Shown one piece after another: positions 1 to 5,970 of a stretch of 5,970 bases of DNA. Source of the DNA: Pseudomonadales bacterium (GTDB taxonomy: Bacteria; Pseudomonadota; Gammaproteobacteria; Pseudomonadales; DC-out160); the NCBI GenBank assembly GCA_016765265.1, contig JAESQG010000104.1:13380-19349 (forward strand), read 5' to 3'. A model generated the notes under the pieces. It saw only the letters and a list, made by a program, of their open reading frames with translations. It ran no database searches and was not told where the DNA came from. Made by a program: the position numbers and the translations under genes. Numbering within the stretch: position 1 is the first letter of the stretch; every line of letters begins with the position of its first letter.

Positions 1-344
1 TCAAATATATCGGGGTTTGATGCGGCCATCTCTGCAGCTATATAAGCGCCTGCAGAAAAACCAATGACGTCGATGGGTCCCAAGTCCAGCTCACGAATAA
101 CGCGCTGATAGAAACCACCTAAATCACGATAACTCATAATCCAGTCTTGTCGCGGAGTGCGACCAAAACCGGGCTGTAGTGGAATAATTAATTCATGGTT
201 GTTGCTCAATGCTTCATTCCAACGCATCCAGCCGGTATACCCAAGCTCATCATGCAATACGAGCAGGGGTTTACCTGAACCTCCTTTTATCATCGTTAGT
301 TGAGTATCTGCTACATCAACAACGGATTCTGATATAAGTGCCAA
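1..344 (-). CDS. alpha/beta hydrolase, N-terminal 114 residues (runs off the left edge)
   Basis: This is the N-terminal part of a soluble alpha/beta-hydrolase-fold enzyme, read leftwards and still open at base 1. The first strand ends in LVLHDELG (about residues 28-35), where the oxyanion-hole HG motif of the family normally sits. PGFGRTPR (58-65) follows, then the nucleophile elbow GFSAGAYIAAEMA (95-107) with Ser97 as predicted nucleophile. The acid and the histidine of the triad would lie beyond the window. The start is TTG at 344-342: GGAGG lies 8 bases upstream, no in-frame ATG is available before an upstream stop, and the N-terminus fits the family. It diverges from the MaoC-like gene and may share control through the gap. 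By resemblance it belongs with the MhpC/meta-cleavage-type hydrolases. The substrate cannot be read from the sequence. Confidence 0.85.
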   Translation of the reverse strand, partial: MALISESVVDVADTQLTMIKGGSGKPLLVLHDELGYTGWMRWNEALSNNHELIIPLQPGFGRTPRQDWIMSYRDLGGFYQRVIRELDLGPIDVIGFSAGAYIAAEMAASNPDIF

Positions 345-643
345 TGATCTATCCTCCCTAATGATACATAGTCTCGGTCTAGCACCAAATCCATTGGCCA
401 ATGGTCATTCGCTAATGGTTCAGCATTTCAACCTGCGTCTTCTTTTTACTATCAACTTCTTTTTTACTGTATAGATTCAAACACCGTTAAAGCTTATGTT
501 CAAGTGCTAGTGTCGTCGGTTAGTTTCGATCCAATGTTGCATGCGCAGCATTTTTGTTCTTGAGAGGTTGATAAGGTGGTTATCTTGTAATGATTCAACA
601 AACAGGGTTATTCTTATTTTTTGATTTTAACGAGGCGAAAAAA
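345..643. other. divergent intergenic region between the hydrolase and the MaoC-like gene
   Basis: This AT-rich gap must hold the promoters of both divergent genes. The clearest signal is a 14-bp perfect palindrome at 391-404, listed separately. A weak plus-strand -10-like hexamer TATAGA at 470-475, with TG just before it, has only a poor -35 candidate (TTACTA, about 446-451), so no promoter is claimed firmly. The last 54 bases (590-643) would be coding if the upstream ATG at 590 were used. No RNA gene and no terminator with a T-run was seen. Confidence 0.5.
391..404. promoter_or_regulatory. 14-bp perfect palindrome, candidate operator
   Basis: CCATTGGCCAATGG is its own reverse complement over all 14 bases. 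It lies 47 bases upstream of the TTG start of the minus-strand hydrolase, where a regulator could act on the divergent promoters. Its symmetry and size suit a dimeric repressor such as a TetR- or MarR-type protein, but no regulator gene is in the window and no second copy was noticed. The role is inferred from position and symmetry only. Confidence 0.4.
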
Positions 644-1141
644 ATGGCATCAGCGACACAGGAAAACAAAAATACTTCAGAGGAGAAAGTCGTCAGGTTA
701 GTCTCTCATGCACGCACGATTAGCGAAACTGATATCGTAAACTTCGTCAATTTAGTGGGACTGCATGAACCCCTTTTTATTGATATGTCGTATATTTCCA
801 AGCATATGGAAGCCAGCCACCAAAAGCGATTTGCACCGGCGCCTATGATCATTTCTGTGGGTATGGGACTAGTGGCAACCTACGTCAGCAAAGCGATTGG
901 TGAACTTATCAAGGGTGAGAATATTGGTGCTGGCGGCGGGTTGGTGGGACTCGAAGCCAAAGTGAAGGCAGCCGTTCATCCTGGGGATACTATTAGGGTT
1001 GAGCTGGAGGCACGTATTGGGGATCGCACCAGCCGAGGTTATACCATTATTGAATTATTACATGTCGTTAAGAATCAGCACGATGTTATCGTTTCTGAAT
1101 TTACTGAGAAGGCCATTTTTATGCCGCCAGAAGCAGGTTAA
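644..1141 (+). CDS. MaoC-like hotdog-fold protein with altered hydratase motif
   Basis: This 165-residue protein resembles the MaoC/R-specific enoyl-CoA hydratase family. TISETDIVNFVNLVG (25-39) is the opening helix signature. FAPAPMIISVGMGLVA (63-78) matches the segment after the active-site loop. VHPGDTIRVELEA (111-123) and a final strand ending TEKAIF complete the hotdog. The family's catalytic loop is G-D-x-N-P-x-H; here it reads GLHEPLFID (39-47), so the Asp is Leu40 and the His is Phe45. Conventional enoyl-CoA hydration is therefore doubtful, and the protein may bind a CoA ester or do another reaction. I chose ATG 644, which has GAGG 8 bases upstream. An in-frame ATG at 590 would add 18 residues, largely hydrophobic and unlike the family. 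The HSL esterase follows after 65 bases on the same strand, probably in one operon. Confidence 0.8.
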   Translation: MASATQENKNTSEEKVVRLVSHARTISETDIVNFVNLVGLHEPLFIDMSYISKHMEASHQKRFAPAPMIISVGMGLVATYVSKAIGELIKGENIGAGGGLVGLEAKVKAAVHPGDTIRVELEARIGDRTSRGYTIIELLHVVKNQHDVIVSEFTEKAIFMPPEAG

Positions 1142-1206
1142 AAATCCAAGCTATTACGACATTGAAACTCCCCTTATCAATCACTTAAAAAAATTAGGAT
1201 ACAAAA

Positions 1207-2166
1207 ATGAAAGATTACGACTTCGATCCTGAATTTAAAAAACTGCTCAAAAACCTGCCCACCTTAAGTAATTTCTCTACTCTAGAAAGAGTCCAACGAA
1301 TCAGAGATGCCAGGGAGAAGGATGGTTTATTGGGCGCCCCAGCAGATCGCGACGATGTCACCAAAGAAGACCGGATAATCCCTGGTCCCGAAGGTGATCC
1401 TGAGATTGCTATTAGAATCTATCGCCCCAAAACTGAATCTGAATCTCCGAGAGCGGGGGTTTATGAGATACACGGGGGCGGCTTTATGTTGGGCAATATC
1501 GATATGATGGATGCCTGGTGTCAAAAGGTGGCCTCGGTGATTGATGCTGTTGTTGTTTCTGTAGATTATCGTCTGGCACCAGAACACCCCTTTCCCGCAG
1601 GCATAGAAGATTGTTACGCGGGGTTAGTATGGATGTCAGAACATGCGTCGGAATTAGGCATTGATAACACCCGCATCGCGATCGCAGGCCAAAGTGCGGG
1701 TGGTGGACTGGCCGCTGGCACTGCGTTAATGGCAAGAGATAGAGGGGGCCCTGAGTTATGTTTTCAATTGCTAGAAATACCGGAGTTGGATGATCGTCTG
1801 GATACCCCTTCAATGTTGGCGTATACGGATACACCTTTGTGGAATCGACCGAACGCAGAGTGGAGCTGGAAACACTATCTAGGACCAGACCATAAAGGAG
1901 ACCCCTCACCCTACGCCGCGCCCGCAAGAGCGGAGGACTTGGCCGGCTTACCACCGGCTTATATATCAACCATGGAATTCGATCCTTTGCGTGATGAAGG
2001 TATTATCTACGCGATGGGACTATTAGCAGCAGGCGTGTCCGTTGAACTGCACTCTTTTCCTGGCACCTTTCATGGCTCTAGTCTGCTTGCGGGGACAACA
2101 GTTTCAAGACGTGGCGCCAAAGAAATCATGGAGGCCTTGCGTCAGCGCCTAAAGCCCAAGGAGTAA
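1207..2166 (+). CDS. HSL-family (bacterial family IV) alpha/beta hydrolase, carboxylesterase
   Basis: This complete 319-residue cytoplasmic esterase belongs to the hormone-sensitive-lipase-like family (alpha/beta hydrolase fold-3), whose members are usually about 300-320 residues long. The oxyanion motif HGGG is at 89-92, followed by YRLAPEHPFPA (121-131), a hallmark of the family. The nucleophile elbow GQSAGGG (161-167) places Ser163, EFDPLRDEG (257-265) gives Asp259, and TFHG (287-290) gives His289, so the triad is intact. The N-terminal cap helices (about 1-50) are present and there is no signal peptide. ATG 1207 has AGGA 7 bases upstream. It lies 65 bases after the MaoC-like gene and runs convergent to the thiolase, with 32 bases between the two stop codons. 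Members hydrolyse short- to medium-chain acyl esters. The physiological substrate is unknown and may be an intermediate handled by the neighbouring CoA-type genes. Confidence 0.93.
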   Translation: MKDYDFDPEFKKLLKNLPTLSNFSTLERVQRIRDAREKDGLLGAPADRDDVTKEDRIIPGPEGDPEIAIRIYRPKTESESPRAGVYEIHGGGFMLGNIDMMDAWCQKVASVIDAVVVSVDYRLAPEHPFPAGIEDCYAGLVWMSEHASELGIDNTRIAIAGQSAGGGLAAGTALMARDRGGPELCFQLLEIPELDDRLDTPSMLAYTDTPLWNRPNAEWSWKHYLGPDHKGDPSPYAAPARAEDLAGLPPAYISTMEFDPLRDEGIIYAMGLLAAGVSVELHSFPGTFHGSSLLAGTTVSRRGAKEIMEALRQRLKPKE

Positions 2167-2177
2167 TTCCTTAATAG

Positions 2178-2255
2178 GGGATATTGAAAATTTAAAGTTT
2201 AAACTTTAGAAAGGATATTAATGGCGACTACCGCCTCTTCTATTTTCAATATCCC
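2178..2255. repeat. 14-bp perfect inverted repeat across the convergent junction
   Basis: GGGATATTGAAAAT at 2178-2191 is exactly complementary in reverse to 2242-2255, and one further G-T pair (2177/2256) is possible. The left arm begins 12 bases after the esterase stop, and the right arm lies inside the last codons of the thiolase (residues GILKI). A second palindrome sits in the 50-base loop. Either transcript running through the junction could fold here. No T-run follows on either side, so it is not a standard intrinsic terminator, though a role in ending or protecting convergent transcripts is possible. Confidence 0.6.
2193..2208. repeat. 16-bp perfect palindrome over the thiolase stop codon
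   Basis: TAAAGTTTAAACTTTA reads the same on both strands and contains the thiolase TAA stop (2199-2201). It sits inside the loop of the larger inverted repeat at 2178-2255, giving a nested two-stem structure on paper. The stem is all A/T except one G-C pair per arm, so it would be weak as RNA. It may simply follow from AT-rich sequence. Confidence 0.5.
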
Positions 2256-3439
2256 TCCACTATTTTCCTGTAACGCAGTACGCGCGCCCTCTACTTGTCG
2301 CCCGCCGGCTTCACCACGCAACTGACACACCAACTCATGAATTTGGGCCAATCCGGTGGCTCCTATAGGATGCCCTTTAGACTCAAGCCCGCCCGATGGA
2401 TTCACCGGAATTCGTCCTCCAATAGAAAACTCCCCGCGCTCTGCAGCAGGTCCCGATTCACCAAATCCCACTAGCCCCAAATTTTCAACGTGCATTAGCA
2501 CAGCCATGGCCGTTGCGTCATGGACTTCCGCCACGTCCATATCTTGAGGGCCTAAACCGGCTTTTTCATAAGCCTCATTAGCCGCCAAATGTTCACAGTG
2601 AAGTTCAGGTCTTTCCGGCGAGCGATTCGTCGCACTTCGCACCACGCTGGCCACCAGTTTTATAGCACGACTTTTATCTGCACCTATTCGCTTAAGCCCC
2701 TCCTCGTTACACACAACAACCGCGGCCGCGCCATCGGAAATAGGAGCACACATGGGCAAGGTTAGCGGGTAGGTATCGGCGGTGCCGCAAGCACCTCATC
2801 AACAGTGTAAGGCACTCTATATTGGGCCAATGGATTATGGACAGAATGCTGGTGATTTTTAGCTGCTATGGATGCTATTTGTCGCTGCGTCGTACCGTAA
2901 TTTTGCATATGTTGACGACAATAGGCCGCATACACTTTCATAAAAACACTGTAGGGACGCTCGGACTCATGACCCTCTGGCACCTCAAATCCCTCTGACA
3001 ATTGAAGCAATCTTGCTACATTTTCCTCTGGTGAATCCACATCCCACGCACCATCAAAAACGGAAAACATTCTACTTCTATCAGGCACATTCATTTTTTC
3101 AGCACCTAACGTCAATGCCACATCACAACTGCCCGCCTTTAACATTTGCACCGCCAGATAAAAACCCGATGTCCCCGAGGCACAGGCGTTTTCTACGTTA
3201 AAAACAGGAATGCCTTCAATGCCATTTTTATTAAACACTATTTGCCCAGGCACCATAGTTTGGCCCTGCAAATAGCCCTGTGTGGCAGAGGTATAGAATG
3301 CGGATTGAATGTCGCTCTTTTGACAACCCGCATCGCTTAGAGATGCTTCTATGGCCTCACCCGCCAGACTTTCCATTGATCTTTCAAGGTGACGCGCAAA
3401 GAGCGTCATGCCAACGCCAACAATATAAATATCACTCAT
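2199..3439 (-). pseudogene. SCP-x-type thiolase (acetyl-CoA acetyltransferase family), interrupted by a frameshift
   Basis: Two adjacent reading frames (3439-2762 and 2759-2199) together make one thiolase of about 410 residues. The first has the N-terminal signature MSDIYIVGVGMTLF and the active-site loop NVENACASGTSG (81-92) with nucleophile Cys86. The second continues with PMCAPISDGAAAVV, then EVHDATA and NPSGGLESKGHPIGATG with the catalytic His, and ends EEAVVAINIL. The usual second Cys loop is replaced by ENSGG, as in SCP-x-like thiolases. The break lies at about 2765-2773: the first frame reads IPTR then stop, whereas IPYPLTLPMC would result from one added base. The family cleaves 3-ketoacyl-CoA, often with a DUF35 partner, but none is seen here. 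ATG 3439 has a weak GAGAG 6 bases upstream. The missing base could be real decay or a sequencing error; all catalytic motifs are otherwise well kept. Confidence 0.88.
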
Positions 3440-3672
3440 TATTAACTCTCTATTTTGTTTAAGACTAATTTATGTAATACAGTTTTCGCAGTCATAAATT
3501 GATATCGAATAGACACTCTAATTGTTGGTTGTTTTTAGGACTATTTAGTGCCTGTTTTCATTCGTTTTTCTGAAATTTAGCCAATCTTCATAAAATCTAC
3601 AGATTTAAACCAAGCTCCCGTCAAGCGTACTAATCGGGATCATCTTAATCTTTATCTCATGGCTTAGCGATG
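3440..3672. other. AT-rich intergenic stretch upstream of the thiolase
   Basis: This gap separates the divergent thiolase and the DsrE remnant. It should contain the thiolase promoter on the minus strand, but I could not pick convincing -35 and -10 boxes. A small hairpin, AAATCT-AC-AGATTT, lies at 3593-3606 with 6-bp arms. The frame of the downstream DsrE remnant is open through at least 3618-3692 without an ATG, but that translation does not resemble the family. No RNA gene was recognised. Confidence 0.5.
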
Positions 3673-3720
3673 AAGCTTGCTACAACAGAAGCTTGCCACA
3701 ACAGAAGCGCGCTACAATCT
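3673..3720. repeat. three tandem 16-bp units at the 5' edge of the DsrE remnant
   Basis: AAGCTTGCTACAACAG (3673-3688) is followed directly by AAGCTTGCCACAACAG (3689-3704), which differs at one base, and by a more diverged copy, AAGCGCGCTACAATCT (3705-3720). The period of 16 is not a multiple of three, so each copy shifts the reading frame. The array lies exactly where the first residues of a DsrE protein should be encoded. It is consistent with slipped-strand duplication. Confidence 0.8.
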
Positions 3721-3944
3721 CCTTTATCTTGGCGGCGACCTCATCAAAAACTAACGAGACAGCCGTGTTTATGACCTCCGACGCTTCCATGCTCTGCGTT
3801 AAAGGTTGCGCCGAAGGAATGGTAGCAGATGGTTACGAACCTTTAGAAGATCTGATGACGACCTTTGTGGATAATGGCATTGAAATTGCTGGCGCACCAA
3901 AAACCATGGCGTATCTCACCAGTGGTGCCCATTTACTGGCATGA
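3693..3944 (+). pseudogene. DsrE-family protein remnant, N-terminus and Cys-containing segment missing
   Basis: About 83 residues are readable in this frame. RATISFILAATSS, then ETAVFMTSDASMLCVKG and AEGMVADGYEPLEDLMTTFVDNGIEI, resemble the first two-thirds of DsrE/TusD-like sulfur-relay or regulatory proteins, which are usually 110-130 residues. The family normally continues with a segment bearing a conserved Cys (of the type VCPxCxKxKG). Here the sequence jumps from NGIEI straight to AGAPKTMAYLTSGAHLLA, which looks like the family C-terminus, implying an in-frame loss of roughly 25 codons. The opening strand is also absent. No ATG or ribosome binding site precedes the frame; TTG 3693 is the only nearby start and lies in a tandem repeat. 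It is most likely a non-functional relic. Assignment rests on recalled family patterns. Confidence 0.55.
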
Positions 3945-3978
3945 GAGGCCTGGCATGAGAGGCCTGGCATGATAGGAT
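3937..3978. repeat. 14-bp tandem repeat at the 3' edge of the DsrE remnant
   Basis: TGGCATGAGAGGCC occurs twice in a row (3937-3950 and 3951-3964), and a third partial copy begins TGGCATGA at 3965. The first unit contains the last residues and the TGA stop (3942-3944) of the DsrE remnant, so the extra copies look like duplications of the gene's end. It lies just upstream of the decarboxylase ribosome binding site. Confidence 0.85.
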
Positions 3979-4011
3979 CAGGGACTGCAGATTAAAAGGC
4001 GGAGTATTGTG

Positions 4012-5481
4012 ATGTACGATGAATATGCAGAATCGGGAAAGTTAGCCAACTATCTACAGCAGCTTGGCGGCTATCTCGATTCTTACCTAGAGTTCGATCA
4101 TCCAGATGCCATGGAAAACGAGGCTCAGTGGCGCGAGGTATTGAATCAGAAAATCCCCGAGAAGGGCGTAGGCATCGATCAAGTTATAACAGAGCTCGGA
4201 CAAACTGTCATTCCCAATGGGTCTCAAATTCCCCGTCCTGGATGTACTTCATTTATTACGACAGGTGCATCAACCATAGGCGTATTAGCAGGGCTGGCGT
4301 CATCGGTTTCGGCCCCGCAGCGAATAGGCATACACGCCTTTAACTTGCTCGAAGAAATATCGCTGACATGGTTAACCGATTTATTTGGCTTAAATCCAGA
4401 AATGAAGGGTGTCTATTGCAGCGGTGGCTCGGTAGCGAACCTCTTAGCCCTTGGGGCAGCTCGGCAATGGGCCTTTGAAAAAAGAGGAATAGATCCTGCG
4501 GAAAACGGCGTCACTCTACCCTGTCGACTTTACGCCACTGACGTGAGCCATCGAACCATACACCGCGCCGCCGCCGTATTAGGTTTAGGTCGAAATGCCG
4601 TAGTATCCATCGCTACAGATGCGCAAGGTCGAATGAAACCGGAAGCCCTGGAACAACAGCTTAAAGAAGATAAAGAGAATAACGCGGTGCCGGTGGCCAT
4701 CGTCGCCACCGCCGGTATCACCAGCACCGGCGCCATCGACTTGCTAGCACCGTTAGCAAAAATAGCACGGGCGAATGACATATGGTTTCACGTTGATGGC
4801 GCCTACGGTCTGCCCGGAATCTTAGATCCCCATGTTGAAGCACAGTATCAAGGATTAGAATACGCAGACTCGGTCATTGTTGATCCCCATAAGTGGCTCG
4901 GTGCACCGGTCGGCATCGGTACTACCTTTATTCGCGACCGCAGTTTATTAAACCGCGCTTTCGCCCAGGGGGAATCTGATTACCTAGAGGGCTCCTGTAT
5001 CGAAGACGATATTCAAAACTCCATGGACAGCATGGGAATCCCTTATCACGATTTTGGGGTAGAACTCTCCTCTCCGTCGCGAGGTGCAGTGGTGTGGGCA
5101 CTTATACGCGAAATTGGGATTGAAGGCATGCGAGAACGAGTCTGCCGTCACAATGCAATGGCCAGACAAGTGGCTAAGCGCGCAGAAGCGCATCCTCAAT
5201 TAGAGGTTTTACAGGAGCCCACCCTGTCAATATGTTGCTTTCGCTATGTGAGTGATAGATGGCAGGACCAGGACAAACTAAACCGAATGATCCACCGCCA
5301 GCTCGTGCATAATGGCCAAAACATTCCTAGCACAGCCATTGTCAATGGCCAACTTGCCATTAGACCCTGCTTTATCGGTGCACGTACGGGCTGGCATCTA
5401 GCTGACGACCTGGTTGATGAAGTGATTAGCATAGGGCAGCAATTCGATAAAGCCTATATGGAAAAAAGCCATCAGCCATGA
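4012..5481 (+). CDS. group II PLP-dependent decarboxylase (aromatic-amino-acid/glutamate decarboxylase superfamily)
   Basis: This complete 489-residue cytoplasmic enzyme has the fold-type I PLP core. YCSGGSVANLLAL (135-147) is the phosphate-binding segment. TDVSH (176-180) supplies His180, expected to stack on the cofactor ring. VATAGITSTGAID (231-243) and HVDGAYG (260-266, with Asp262 for the pyridine nitrogen) follow. VDPHKWLGAPVG (290-301) gives the Schiff-base Lys294. The C-terminal domain ends in LAIRPCFIGARTGW (448-461), as in this superfamily. ATG 4012 has GGAG 7 bases upstream; a GTG one codon earlier is less well placed. Characterised relatives act on aromatic amino acids, glutamate, diaminobutyrate or cysteine sulfinate, and the sequence does not decide which. 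The cysteine synthase begins 73 bases downstream on the same strand, so co-transcription is likely and a sulfur amino-acid substrate is possible but unproven. Confidence 0.92.
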   Translation: MYDEYAESGKLANYLQQLGGYLDSYLEFDHPDAMENEAQWREVLNQKIPEKGVGIDQVITELGQTVIPNGSQIPRPGCTSFITTGASTIGVLAGLASSVSAPQRIGIHAFNLLEEISLTWLTDLFGLNPEMKGVYCSGGSVANLLALGAARQWAFEKRGIDPAENGVTLPCRLYATDVSHRTIHRAAAVLGLGRNAVVSIATDAQGRMKPEALEQQLKEDKENNAVPVAIVATAGITSTGAIDLLAPLAKIARANDIWFHVDGAYGLPGILDPHVEAQYQGLEYADSVIVDPHKWLGAPVGIGTTFIRDRSLLNRAFAQGESDYLEGSCIEDDIQNSMDSMGIPYHDFGVELSSPSRGAVVWALIREIGIEGMRERVCRHNAMARQVAKRAEAHPQLEVLQEPTLSICCFRYVSDRWQDQDKLNRMIHRQLVHNGQNIPSTAIVNGQLAIRPCFIGARTGWHLADDLVDEVISIGQQFDKAYMEKSHQP

Positions 5482-5502
5482 AGAACAAGCCGTTAAGTTT
5501 TG

Positions 5503-5530
5503 ATTGATAAATCCTTATTGATAAACTTCC
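5503..5530. repeat. imperfect 14-bp direct repeat upstream of the cysteine synthase gene
   Basis: ATTGATAAATCCTT (5503-5516) is followed by ATTGATAAACTTCC (5517-5530), with the first nine bases identical. It lies in the 73-base gap between the decarboxylase and the cysteine synthase. The spacing of about 1.3 helical turns does not suggest a specific regulator. It could be another small slippage duplication or chance in AT-rich DNA. Confidence 0.4.
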
Positions 5531-5554
5531 GGCAATATAAAAGGAACCAAGCCC

Positions 5555-5970
5555 ATGTCGAAGCGATATAACAATATTTTAGAAACCATCGGCAACACGC
5601 CGGTTGTCAAACTAAATAAACTAGCCCCTGAAGGGGTTAATGTTTATGTCAAGATTGAAGCCTTCAATCCCATGGGTTCGGTAAAAGATCGGCTAGCGCT
5701 GGGCGTCATAGAAGACGCTGAAAGAAAGGGAGAATTAAAACCGGGACAAACTATTGTGGAGGCCACCAGCGGCAATACCGGCATTGGTCTGGCCATGGTC
5801 TGTGCTCACAAAGGTTATCCTCTGGTGGTCACCATGGCAGAAAACTTTAGTGTTGAAAGACGCAAAATGTTGCGCTTCCTCGGCGCTAAAGTAGTCCTCA
5901 CACCCGCCTCCGACAAAGGCACGGGTATGGTTTCAAAAGCGGCAGAGTTAGCAAAGGAGCACGGCTGGTG
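5555..5970 (+). CDS. cysK: cysteine synthase family (O-acetylserine sulfhydrylase), N-terminal 138 residues, runs off the right edge
   Basis: This is the N-terminal half of a fold-type II PLP enzyme that would make L-cysteine from O-acetylserine and sulfide in the cytoplasm. ILETIGNTPVVKLNKL (8-23) is the family opening. NPMGSVKDR (38-46) carries the Schiff-base Lys44, and EATSGNTGIGLA (69-80) contains the substrate and cofactor loop. The MAENFSVERRKMLRFLGAK stretch (94-112) follows the variant family pattern in which M-x-E-R-R precedes the LGA strand. ATG 5555 has AAGGA 9 bases upstream, and the frame is open to the window end. It follows the decarboxylase on the same strand and may belong to its operon. 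Cystathionine beta-synthase-like enzymes share these motifs, so the exact subtype needs the missing C-terminus. Confidence 0.9.
   Translation, partial: MSKRYNNILETIGNTPVVKLNKLAPEGVNVYVKIEAFNPMGSVKDRLALGVIEDAERKGELKPGQTIVEATSGNTGIGLAMVCAHKGYPLVVTMAENFSVERRKMLRFLGAKVVLTPASDKGTGMVSKAAELAKEHGW

Noticed and set aside
999..1232. 77-codon plus-strand frame overlapping the end of the MaoC-like gene and the start of the esterase
   Set aside because: It overlaps two recognisable genes in another frame, has no ribosome binding site of note and no recognisable motif.
1484..1969. 161-codon open frame on the minus strand opposite the esterase
   Set aside because: It is antisense to a well-supported esterase with an intact catalytic triad, and its translation is low in complexity with no family pattern.
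2199..2759. Separate protein starting at TTG 2759 for the C-terminal thiolase half
   Set aside because: No ribosome binding site fits this start, and the half lacks the nucleophile Cys. The join with the upstream half explains both frames as one broken gene.
3670..3774. Short plus-strand frame from ATG 3670 through the 16-bp repeats
   Set aside because: It reads only 34 residues before a stop, matches no family, and crosses the DsrE remnant in the wrong frame.
4687..4736. GC-rich stretch with possible hairpins (GGTGGC and GCCACC)
   Set aside because: It lies in the middle of the decarboxylase and encodes the conserved VATAGITSTGAID motif, so codon use explains it.
4530..4781. 83-codon minus-strand frame inside the decarboxylase
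   Set aside because: It is a shadow of the decarboxylase coding sequence, rich in Ala/Ser as expected from reverse reading of its codons.

Overview
The window looks like chromosomal DNA from a Gram-negative bacterium, most likely a marine or environmental gammaproteobacterium. This is inference from moderate base composition with AT-rich gaps, clear GGAG/GAGG-type ribosome binding sites, and a gene set typical of proteobacteria with broad fatty-acid, terpenoid or steroid catabolism. No rRNA, tRNA, CRISPR array, transposase or phage gene was found. Two genes run off the edges: an alpha/beta hydrolase on the left and a cysteine synthase on the right.

Left part (1-2166). A partial alpha/beta hydrolase on the minus strand diverges from a plus-strand pair: a MaoC-like hotdog protein and an HSL-type (hormone-sensitive-lipase family) esterase. 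The divergent gap carries a perfect 14-bp palindrome that could be an operator. The MaoC-like protein has the fold signature but lacks the Asp and His of the usual hydratase motif.

Middle (2167-3692). An SCP-x-type thiolase lies convergent to the esterase and is split by a one-base frameshift, so it is either a young pseudogene or a sequence error. Its 3' end and the convergent junction hold a 14-bp perfect inverted repeat enclosing a 16-bp palindrome. A 250-base AT-rich stretch follows.

Right part (3673-5970). A degraded DsrE-family remnant is bracketed by short tandem repeats of 16-bp and 14-bp period. It is followed by an intact group II PLP-dependent decarboxylase and the start of a cysteine synthase, probably co-transcribed.

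Functionally, the left and middle genes (two hydrolases, a hotdog CoA-type protein, a thiolase) suggest ester or acyl-CoA catabolism. The right-hand genes suggest amino-acid or sulfur metabolism. I see no clear new multi-gene system. The most notable items are the altered MaoC active site, the gene decay with its associated tandem repeats, and the symmetric DNA elements in the divergent and convergent junctions.
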